Source: Clostridium sp. (lineage in GTDB: Bacteria > Bacillota > Clostridia > Clostridiales > Clostridiaceae). Taken from it: a stretch of 35,922 nucleotides of DNA. The position numbers and the translations under genes were made by a program. The DNA is taken from assembly GCA_015058405.1 (NCBI GenBank), contig SVCL01000039.1, forward strand, positions 1 through 35,922, given 5' to 3'. Every line of letters begins with the position of its first letter. Within the stretch, counting starts at the first letter, position 1. The notes under the pieces were generated by a model. It saw only the letters and a program-made list of their open reading frames with translations, did no database searches and was not told where the DNA came from. Shown here in pieces: positions 15,927 through 22,214 of the stretch.

Positions 15927-16062
15927 TAATAAAACTACATTTCTTTAAATATAGTTTACTTTCACCCCCTACTTATTTTACAGATACATTTAATATAACA
16001 TACTTTTTCCAATAACGTAACAAAATACCCCTAAATTTTTAACTTTTTTATTTTTAAAAAAT

Positions 16063-16095
16063 AAGAGGGTTATTTTCGAAATTTTTCACCCTCTT
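16063..16095 (-). terminator. Hairpin terminator after the nucleotidyltransferase remnant
   Basis: aagagggt and accctctt form an 8-bp stem around a 17-nt loop, about 20 bp after the stop at 16114. A T-rich tract (ttattttttaaaaat) follows on the minus strand. Confidence 0.7.
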
Positions 16096-16113
16096 TTAAA
16101 TAATTACTTTAAT

Positions 16114-16551
16114 CTAAAATATTTTTATATAGGAATTATAGTTCAAGCCAAAACTTAATGATAAATTTTCACCCTTTCCATACATAACTTCTAAATATTT
16201 AGTTGGATTTTTTCTATAGTTAATAATATCATCATTTGAAAAATGTAATTCAAAAGGTGTTGAATTTTTAAAATTCTGAGTATTTTCTAAAAGTACTACA
16301 TTCATTTCAAAACCTTTCTTTGGTGCAAATTGATTTAAATCTAATAATAATTCTATTAGTTCTTTTTTTTGATTTATACTTATTTGTTCTTTAATCACCA
16401 CTATAAAATCAATATTATCTTTATCAAAGTCAAAACAATTAGGAGTTATTGGACCATGAACATAAATATTAGCCAAGTTTTCTTTAAGTATTTCCTTATA
16501 TCTATCAACTATTATCTTTAGAATGTCTTCATACTTCATTCTATCTAACAA
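16114..16551 (-). pseudogene. Degenerate, C-terminally truncated aminoglycoside adenylyltransferase (AadA/ANT(9)-like)
   Basis: The reading frame (about 145 aa) resembles the N-terminal half of AadA-type nucleotidyltransferases, which are about 260 aa. It has ILKIIVDRYKEILKENLANI, IDFIVVIKE, APKKGFEMNVVLLE and TPFELHFSNDDI. The active-site motif is damaged. Family members have G-S before the loop and S-D-I-D after it, whereas this one has HGPITPN and KDNIDF, so the Ser and one metal-binding Asp are lost. After YLEVMYGKGENLSLSFG the similarity stops and the frame ends about 20 bp before a terminator, with no room for the C-terminal helical domain. It is therefore unlikely to confer resistance. 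The start is uncertain: TTG at 16551 has GGAAG eight bases upstream, while ATG at 16539 fits the family start. Confidence 0.6.
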
Positions 16552-16602
16552 TATTAACACTTCCAAAAATATTATAATATACTCATATCAATATTTATCT
16601 TT

Positions 16603-17019
16603 TTATAATAATTCCTTAGTATAATAATACCTCTTCCCTGTTATAGGATAATTATCTAATACAAAAACCTTCTTATATCCTTGTTTTTCATAAAACATTG
16701 GTGCTTGAAAGCTAAAGGTGTCTAAAAAAACATACTTTGCACCTCTATCCCTTGCTGTTTCTTCTGCCTTTTTTAAAATCTTACTTCCAATGCCTGAACC
16801 CCTTAATTCCTCCTCTAGCCAAAGATATTTAACTAATAACCAATTTCCATGAGTACTACCTATAAGTCCTGCTATTATCTCATTCTTATCATTTCGTATA
16901 TATATTCCTAATTCTTTTGGCTCTTTGTCTTCTAATCTTTTAAGATTGTATTCTAGTAAACCATTATATATAACTTCTTCGTCTGCTTTTTCTATTTTAT
17001 CTGTAACTTCAAATTCCAT
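16603..17019 (-). CDS. GNAT family N-acetyltransferase
   Basis: The 138-aa protein is a complete single-domain GNAT. The acetyl-CoA pyrophosphate-binding loop is LRGSGIGSKIL (RxxGxG), followed by a helix (KKAEETARDRGAK), YVFLDTFSFQAPMFYEKQGYKKV and an aromatic C-terminus. The FYEKQGY motif is the usual end of the GNAT core. The substrate is unknown. A strong GGGGAGGAG lies upstream of the ATG. It follows the DHFR-like gene by 22 bases on the same strand and is probably the last intact gene of that operon. Confidence 0.85.
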   Translation of the reverse strand: MEFEVTDKIEKADEEVIYNGLLEYNLKRLEDKEPKELGIYIRNDKNEIIAGLIGSTHGNWLLVKYLWLEEELRGSGIGSKILKKAEETARDRGAKYVFLDTFSFQAPMFYEKQGYKKVFVLDNYPITGKRYYYTKELL

Positions 17020-17041
17020 TTTCTCCTCCCCATTAACTAAC

Positions 17042-17563
17042 TTACTTACTATATCTGCTTATCACTATACCATTATCCACATAATATTCTTGCAAATTAA
17101 GAAGAATTTCAGGATTATTTAATAAAAACAACCTTTTACCACTTCCAAGTATTGTTGGTATCATAGCTATTATAAATTCATCAATAACATCTGCCTTAAC
17201 AAATTGATTTATAAGTATTCCTCCGCCAAATAAATATATATTTTTTCCTGCCTTTTCCTTTTCAGCCAAAACTGCTTTTACTATATCACCATTTATAAAA
17301 TGAACATTTTCATAGTCCTCTAAATTCTCAGAAGTAGCCACATAAACTGACTTATCTTTATAATCATCTGCAAATCCTTGATTATAACAATTTCTTCCCA
17401 TTACTACAATATCAACATCTGACATAAATTTCTCAAAATCAAATTTTTCTTTTGTATCTAACTTATTATTGCCATCTCCACCTATCCAGTCAAAACTGCC
17501 ATCTTCTGCCGCTATATATCCATCTAAACTCATAGCTACATTTAATATTATTTTTCTCTCCAT
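17042..17563 (-). CDS. Dihydrofolate-reductase-like protein (RibD C-terminal family)
   Basis: The 173-aa protein begins MERKIILNVAMSLDGYIA, the hallmark N-terminus of the RibD-C/DHFR-like family (YwjB/YyaP type). It contains VVMGRNCY, NIYLFGGGILINQF (NADPH-binding glycine motif) and PTILGSGKRLF. Its length fits the family. Members bind NADPH, but most have no proven substrate; this is not the housekeeping FolA type. GGAG lies about eight bases before the ATG. It lies 23 bases after the histidine-kinase gene. Confidence 0.85.
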   Translation of the reverse strand: MERKIILNVAMSLDGYIAAEDGSFDWIGGDGNNKLDTKEKFDFEKFMSDVDIVVMGRNCYNQGFADDYKDKSVYVATSENLEDYENVHFINGDIVKAVLAEKEKAGKNIYLFGGGILINQFVKADVIDEFIIAMIPTILGSGKRLFLLNNPEILLNLQEYYVDNGIVISRYSK

Positions 17564-17586
17564 AAATTTCTCTCCTTACGTATATC

Positions 17587-18855
17587 TTATCCATTATGCT
17601 TATAAGGTAAAAATACAGTTATTCTTGTACCTATACCCTTTCTGCTAATAACACTAAAATATCCTTTATGACTATTAATTATCCAACTAGCAATAGATAG
17701 TCCAAGACCTGTTCCTCCAGTTTTTCTCGTTCTTGCTGTATCTGCTCTAAAGAATCTTTCAAATATGTGTGATACATCTTTTTCATCCATACCTATTCCA
17801 ATATCTTGGACATAAAAATATGGTTCATCTTTTTCATTTTTACCTATCTTTAATATTATTTCTTCACCTTTATCTGTATATTTTGCTGCATTCTCTATTA
17901 ATATTCTTGCAGTTTGCTTAAGAAGGGATATATCGCCATAACCAATTATCTCTTCAGTATCCTTATATATATAATTATGATCCTTATCTATCATTACAGA
18001 TTCTTCATATACTTCATTCATTAGAGCATTTAAAGAAAACTTCACTACATTTAATTGAATCTTTCCATTAATCCCTCTAGCTAAAAATAGAAGCTGTTGA
18101 ACTAAGTTTTTCATATTTTCAGATTCACTCTTTATAGCTATAATAGATTCTTCTAATACTTCCTCATCTTCTTTCCCCCAACGATCTAGCATGTTAGCAT
18201 AACCTTGTATTACTGAAATTGGAGTTCTAAGTTCATGAGATGCATCTGAAACAAATCTTGCTTGTTGCCTATAAGCTTCTCTCATTCTATCTAATAAACT
18301 ATTTATAGCATCCTCTAACCCTTGAAGTTCACTATCTCCTATATAAATCTTTTCATTAGTGCTTTCAGGACTAATTTTAGATATTGCCTCTTCAAGATTA
18401 TGAAATCTTTCTTCATCAAAGGCTATATCACTTAGTCTACTAGTTGCTTCTGCAATTTCATTAAGTGGCTTTAAAACCTTTCTATTTTTAGCTGTACCGA
18501 ATATTATCTGTAGGAATAGAAATATTAATTCAACAGTAACAATTACTCCCATTAACTTTAATAAAAAATGTACAAAGGTACTGCTATCCTTTGTTAATAT
18601 ATCACTATTTAAGTTAACCTTATAAATCACCTTATTTATAGAATCCACATCAAAAGTTCTTATAGCATCTTTAGAAATGCGTCCAAAATAACTTATTTCA
18701 CTTTCTGCACACCAAATTCCCATAACACCAAATGCTATAATCATATCTAAAATAACAAACTTTAAAAATAAACTTTTTACAAATATAGAATTTAACTTAA
18801 TTGCAAAAGATATTACTTTTTTACTTTTCTTATTTTCTTTATCTCTTCTACTCAT
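17587..18855 (-). CDS. Membrane sensor histidine kinase
   Basis: The 422-aa protein has two membrane helices (about 27-50 and 97-120) flanking a short extracellular loop of about 45 residues. A HAMP-like segment covers about 121-195. The H-box FVSDASHELRTPIS has the phospho-accepting H207. ATP-binding motifs follow: NAAKYTD (N box), DIGIGMDE (G1), FERFFRAD (F box) and GGTGLGLSI (G2). It is a complete class-I kinase. The start overlaps the end of the response-regulator gene by 8 bases, indicating translational coupling. The small sensor loop and the neighbouring membrane proteins suggest an envelope signal (inference). Confidence 0.93.
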   Translation of the reverse strand: MSRRDKENKKSKKVISFAIKLNSIFVKSLFLKFVILDMIIAFGVMGIWCAESEISYFGRISKDAIRTFDVDSINKVIYKVNLNSDILTKDSSTFVHFLLKLMGVIVTVELIFLFLQIIFGTAKNRKVLKPLNEIAEATSRLSDIAFDEERFHNLEEAISKISPESTNEKIYIGDSELQGLEDAINSLLDRMREAYRQQARFVSDASHELRTPISVIQGYANMLDRWGKEDEEVLEESIIAIKSESENMKNLVQQLLFLARGINGKIQLNVVKFSLNALMNEVYEESVMIDKDHNYIYKDTEEIIGYGDISLLKQTARILIENAAKYTDKGEEIILKIGKNEKDEPYFYVQDIGIGMDEKDVSHIFERFFRADTARTRKTGGTGLGLSIASWIINSHKGYFSVISRKGIGTRITVFLPYKHNG

Positions 18856-19531
18856 CTTTAATTACGTATCCTACACCACGAACTGTAGATATTATCTTTA
18901 CCTTAAAAGCATCATCTATCTTTGTTCTTAAATATCTTATATATACATCTATTACATTAGTCTCTCCTAGATAATCGTAGCCGCATACTTTTTCCATTAA
19001 TGTATTTCTAGTTAGAACTATATTTTTATTTTCTAATAACATTTGCAGCAAATTAAACTCTCTATTTGTCAATTCTATTTCTGTATTATCATACATTACT
19101 TTATGTCTCATTATATCTAAGGATAATAATCCAACTCTTAGTAAATTATCTTCCTTCTTCTTTATAGTTACAATTTTTTTCTTAAGAGCTGTTCTTATTC
19201 TAGCAAGCAGCTCTTCTATTGCAAAAGGCTTAGTTATATAATCATCAGCTCCCCCATCAAGACCTGCTACCTTGTCCATAACTGCATCTCTAGCTGTAAG
19301 CATTATTATAGGAATATCTGATGTTTTTCTTAGTCTTCTAAGTACTTCTAATCCATTTATTTCTGGAAGCATTACATCTAAGAGAACTAAATCAACTTCA
19401 CCTTTTTCTGCTATTTCTAGACCAGTACGTCCATCAAAAGCTTTTATTACTTCATATCCTTCATGCTTTAATTCTAACTCAATAAATCTAGCTAACTTTT
19501 CTTCATCTTCAACAATTAAAATCTTAATCAT
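18848..19531 (-). CDS. OmpR/PhoB-family response regulator
   Basis: The 227-aa protein has a receiver domain with acidic pocket E8/D9, phospho-acceptor D52 in LLDVMLP, the switch Thr in IIMLTARD and Lys in ITKPFAIEEL. It is followed by a winged-helix DNA-binding domain (ELTNREFNLLQMLLENKN ... NVIDVYIRYLRTKI ... RGVGYV). It is the cognate partner of the overlapping histidine kinase. The start ATG overlaps the stop of the upstream DUF4342 gene as TAATG, with AGGGGA upstream, so all three genes are translationally linked. Confidence 0.95.
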   Translation of the reverse strand: MIKILIVEDEEKLARFIELELKHEGYEVIKAFDGRTGLEIAEKGEVDLVLLDVMLPEINGLEVLRRLRKTSDIPIIMLTARDAVMDKVAGLDGGADDYITKPFAIEELLARIRTALKKKIVTIKKKEDNLLRVGLLSLDIMRHKVMYDNTEIELTNREFNLLQMLLENKNIVLTRNTLMEKVCGYDYLGETNVIDVYIRYLRTKIDDAFKVKIISTVRGVGYVIKDE

Positions 19532-20055
19532 TATTTATCCCCTTTTTTTAATTTTTCTCTAATTACTTTTACTAATAAAAATAATTTTTTTAAAATAACA
19601 TTAATTTTGGTTGTATCTATATTATCACTTTCTAAATAAAATTCCACTTCAAAAAATGAAGCTATTATTATTGCAGGAACCATAAAACCAAAGCTAAAAA
19701 ATAATAATATTAATACTGCTGTAAGTGGAACTTTAACATATATCCTTTCTCCTCGCTTTATTTCTAAAAAGATATTATTACAACTATCTATTACATTACA
19801 AATAAATTCAAATAATCCGTGTGTCCTTTTTTTACTGTTATAAATTTTAACTGGAAGGTTATAATTTTTTTCATTTGTAATTGGTTCATTTGTATAGAAT
19901 ACACTTACTGAAGGTTTTTCTATAACTCCCCTATTCTCTAAACATAGAATAGACTCTAATATATCCCAATCATTTTCTTCTAAAACCTTTTTTGCATCTT
20001 CCACATTTATATTTGCCTTATTACTTAACTTCTTAATCAGCTCAGGATTATCCAT
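19531..20055 (-). CDS. DUF4342 membrane protein with N-terminal UBA-like domain
   Basis: The 174-aa protein has residues 1-45 (PELIKKLSNKANINVEDAKKVLEENDWDI) resembling the UBA/TS-N-like three-helix domain usual in DUF4342 proteins. A linker is followed by a DUF4342-like segment at about 80-140 (NNIFLEIKRGERIYVKVPLTAVLILLFFSF ... MVPAIIIA) holding one hydrophobic membrane stretch, then a basic tail. Its function is not established. It heads an operon with the response regulator and kinase (TAATG overlap), so it may take part in, or be controlled by, the same signalling. AAGGAGGT lies before the ATG. The gene at 20323-20733 is a paralogue lacking the UBA-like part. Confidence 0.8.
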   Translation of the reverse strand: MDNPELIKKLSNKANINVEDAKKVLEENDWDILESILCLENRGVIEKPSVSVFYTNEPITNEKNYNLPVKIYNSKKRTHGLFEFICNVIDSCNNIFLEIKRGERIYVKVPLTAVLILLFFSFGFMVPAIIIASFFEVEFYLESDNIDTTKINVILKKLFLLVKVIREKLKKGDK

Positions 20056-20110
20056 ATACTACCTCCTTGTTGTTATTAACAATAAAACTTTAATTTTCTT
20101 ATACTATTAA

Positions 20111-20119
20111 ATTATAACA
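20111..20119 (-). promoter_or_regulatory. Extended -10 promoter upstream of the DUF4342/two-component operon
   Basis: The minus strand reads TGTTATAAT at 20119-20111, an extended -10 about 55 bp before the ATG at 20055. The same 9-mer precedes sufC. No clear -35 is visible. Confidence 0.4.
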
Positions 20120-20198
20120 TTTAATTATAATTATATATATTACTATAAAAAAAGTAGTTGTATCAAAAATCTTAAATTAATGATGTTATAACAAAAAA

Positions 20199-20289
20199 AT
20201 AAAATAACTAGCATAGTATAGTATTTTGACTAAGATAATATTTAATCTTCTAACAATCAAACTAGTCTATACACAGCTAATTATTTTAT
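20199..20289 (-). terminator. Long imperfect inverted repeat between the two DUF4342 genes
   Basis: ataaaataactagc (20199-20212) pairs at 13 of 14 positions with gctaattattttat (20276-20289), and the pairing continues inward imperfectly (catagtatag with ctatacacag). A T-run follows on the minus strand. It probably terminates the 20323 gene. The right arm repeats the one at 13137-13165 almost exactly, so it could also be a small repeat element used as a terminator. Confidence 0.5.
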
Positions 20290-20322
20290 CTTCTTTCATA
20301 CATTTCCTTAAATATATGATAT

Positions 20323-20733
20323 TTATTCATTATAACCATTTTTAAAATCTTCTTTAATGTTTACTGCGGCTTCTGAAACTTTCTTAAATGCTTGATTTGC
20401 TTTATCACTATTTTTTATAGATCCTGATAAAGAATACTCATATCCACAAAATAGTCCTATTACTAATAATATAATTGTAGGTACTGATAAGAATATCAAT
20501 AATAAAGCCATTATTGTTAATGATATTGTTATTGTTTCTTCATTTTCTTTTTTTATTTCTAAATAAATATTATTTCCTTTTCTAATTACCTTTCCTATAA
20601 GCTTAACTAATTTTGCAATCACTTTACCAATTCCCCCATGTCTTTTATTTGTCTTTCTATTGTCTTCGTTACCTTCCTCTTTATAATCCTTCACTTCAAT
20701 AATTTCATTCTTTTTAATCTCATTTTCATTCAT
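20323..20733 (-). CDS. DUF4342-like small membrane protein (paralogue without UBA domain)
   Basis: The 136-aa protein has a charged N-terminus, then GNNIYLEIKKENEETITISLT and a membrane stretch (IMALLLIFLSVPTIILLVIGLF), followed by a cytoplasmic-type tail rich in Lys and Asn. The NNI(Y/F)LEIK motif, the following hydrophobic segment and the YEYSL/VEFYL exit match the protein at 19531-20055, so the two are paralogues. The N-terminal UBA-like domain is missing here. GGGAGG lies before the ATG. It lies upstream of the two-component operon on the same strand but is separated by an inverted repeat and a promoter. Confidence 0.7.
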   Translation of the reverse strand: MNENEIKKNEIIEVKDYKEEGNEDNRKTNKRHGGIGKVIAKLVKLIGKVIRKGNNIYLEIKKENEETITISLTIMALLLIFLSVPTIILLVIGLFCGYEYSLSGSIKNSDKANQAFKKVSEAAVNIKEDFKNGYNE

Positions 20734-20774
20734 TTTTATTTTCCTCCCAAAACTTTTTGTTTTTTTATCTTGGT

Positions 20775-20804
20775 TATATAATACTTGCAGAAAATTAATG
20801 TAAA
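20775..20804 (-). promoter_or_regulatory. Candidate promoter of the second DUF4342 gene
   Basis: The minus strand has TTTACA (20804-20799) and TATATA (20780-20775), 18 bp apart, or TTATAT at 17 bp. It lies about 40 bp before the start, in the short region shared with the divergent 40-aa gene. Confidence 0.35.
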
Positions 20805-20870
20805 ATATAAGAAAGATTAAAATCAGATTAAAATATTAATTTTTAATATTAATTTAAAGGAGGTGTATTA

Positions 20871-20993
20871 ATGAAAGGCACTACTTTTGCTTTGTCACTA
20901 ATTATTGCTACAGGCGCTGTTTTAATTGGTTCAAGTGTTTCTTGTAATAATAACGAGTCTATTGTTAACAAAAAAAATTCTAATAAAAAATAA
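20871..20993 (+). CDS. 40-residue secreted or membrane peptide (possible lipoprotein)
   Basis: This short gene is supported by a perfect AAAGGAGGTG site eight bases before ATG and by a strong terminator just after its stop. It encodes a hydrophobic N-terminus (MKGTTFALSLIIATGAVLIG) followed by SSVSC and a short tail of Asn and Lys. The Cys after SVS could be a lipobox, although Ser at -3 is unusual; otherwise it is a single-span membrane peptide. The start resembles N-termini of small clostridial membrane proteins of unknown function, so it could be a shortened member of such a family. It is divergent from the DUF4342 gene and convergent with the protease gene. Confidence 0.65.
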   Translation: MKGTTFALSLIIATGAVLIGSSVSCNNNESIVNKKNSNKK

Positions 20994-20998
20994 AAAAA

Positions 20999-21038
20999 GC
21001 GCTGCAATAGATATTTAATTTCTATTACAGCGTTTTTT
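20999..21038. terminator. Bidirectional terminator shared by two convergent genes
   Basis: cgctgcaatag (21000-21010) and ctattacagcg (21022-21032) pair with a single A-C mismatch around an 11-nt loop. TTTTTT follows on the plus strand and a long A-run (T-run on the minus strand) precedes it. It can stop both the 40-aa gene and the protease gene. Confidence 0.85.
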
Positions 21039-21096
21039 AAATACATTAAATAATGATAACCTTACAAATCATCCAATAAGTATAACTACGTTAAAA

Positions 21097-22008
21097 CTAT
21101 TTTCTAAACTTATTTATATAATCAAAAATAGACTTAGTAATTCTTGTTGAACCATTTTGTGTTGAACTTCCAGTAGTATGGATAGAAACAGCTCTATAAT
21201 TGCTTCCAGACTTTCTATATACAGGACATCCGCTTTGTCCACCAGTTGTATCAACTTTATATAAATATCTGTTAGTTGTAACTGTATCTATAGGACCAGT
21301 CATAGTCCATAAAGTTTTACTCTTTTCTCCTGGATATCCAGTTACTGTTACATCGCTTCCTTTTGAAGAAGATTTTATCCATTCTGCTCCAAAATACCCT
21401 GTCTTTTCACCAATATTACTATTTAACTCAATTATTCCAAAATCATAATTCGAGTTACCATTTGCAGTAAATCCACTAGGACAATGTAATGCCTTAGCTT
21501 GTACACTTCCAAATGGAGCTTTATTTCCATTAGCTCCTGGAATTACTGTTATACTCTTTGGCCATCCACCATCAGCAGCAGAATATACACAATGTCCTGC
21601 AGTTATAGCCATGTTCTTACTATACATCCAAGCAGTTCCTATATAATTCCTACCATTTGCATAAGAAATTCTTATATAACATATTGCTGAATATGGAAAT
21701 TTCTTAGTATCAGTAATCTTACTTCTATCATCATTTCCTATTATTTTTCCTCTTAAAGCTACTGAAGAAGGTATATAAGAATTTGTAGTTTCGCCTGAAA
21801 GTGTTGAAGTTCCTGTAGTATAACTTGACTTAGCTACTGTTGTTTCTGTACCAGTAGTTAAATCCTTAACCTTCATGTCATAAACATCTGAAGCTTTTGT
21901 TGAAGCTTCCATAACTTCATTTGTTGTTACTGCACTTGTTATTACTGGTGCTCCTGAAAAAATCATAGATACAGTAAGTAAAGCAGCAAATATTTTCTTT
22001 TTATTCAT
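21097..22008 (-). CDS. Secreted V8/glutamyl-endopeptidase-like serine protease
   Basis: The 303-aa protein has a signal peptide (KKKIFAALLTVSMIFSGAPVITSA), a propeptide of about 55 residues and a trypsin-fold domain. The catalytic triad is H139 in ITAGHC, D189 in NYDFGII and S259 in TTGGQSGCPVY. SIHTTG near 276-280 is in the position of the S1 histidine that gives Glu specificity in Bacillus glutamyl endopeptidases, and SGYPGEKS-like and MTGPI motifs also match that family. Mature protein probably starts near SVALRGKIIG. Cleavage after Glu is likely but inferred. GGGGGG precedes the ATG. It has its own promoter and shares a terminator with the convergent 40-aa gene. Confidence 0.9.
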   Translation of the reverse strand: MNKKKIFAALLTVSMIFSGAPVITSAVTTNEVMEASTKASDVYDMKVKDLTTGTETTVAKSSYTTGTSTLSGETTNSYIPSSVALRGKIIGNDDRSKITDTKKFPYSAICYIRISYANGRNYIGTAWMYSKNMAITAGHCVYSAADGGWPKSITVIPGANGNKAPFGSVQAKALHCPSGFTANGNSNYDFGIIELNSNIGEKTGYFGAEWIKSSSKGSDVTVTGYPGEKSKTLWTMTGPIDTVTTNRYLYKVDTTGGQSGCPVYRKSGSNYRAVSIHTTGSSTQNGSTRITKSIFDYINKFRK

Positions 22009-22041
22009 AATTAATTCCCCCCTTATATATATATATTATCC

Positions 22042-22069
22042 ATTTTATCAATTTTTTTCAATATTTCAA
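22042..22069 (-). promoter_or_regulatory. Promoter of the serine protease gene
   Basis: The minus strand has TTGAAA (22069-22064), a 16-bp spacer and TAAAAT (22047-22042), about 34 bp before the start codon. Confidence 0.5.
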
Positions 22070-22133
22070 GCTTTTTATTGTATATAATTTCATAAAATCA
22101 AAAAATATTTTTTTACAAAAAGTTACATAAAAT

Positions 22134-22194
22134 AAAAAAAGACTAAATTTCGCATTTAAATTTATCTCTTCAAATGCAATATTTAATCTTTTTT
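22134..22194 (-). terminator. Hairpin terminator after the PBP gene
   Basis: Two arms of about 23 nt (22134-22157 and 22172-22194) pair with only a few mismatches or G-U pairs around a 14-nt loop. They end in a T7 run on the minus strand, about 20 bp after the PBP stop. Confidence 0.75.
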
Positions 22195-22214
22195 ATTATA
22201 AAACTATTATTTTA

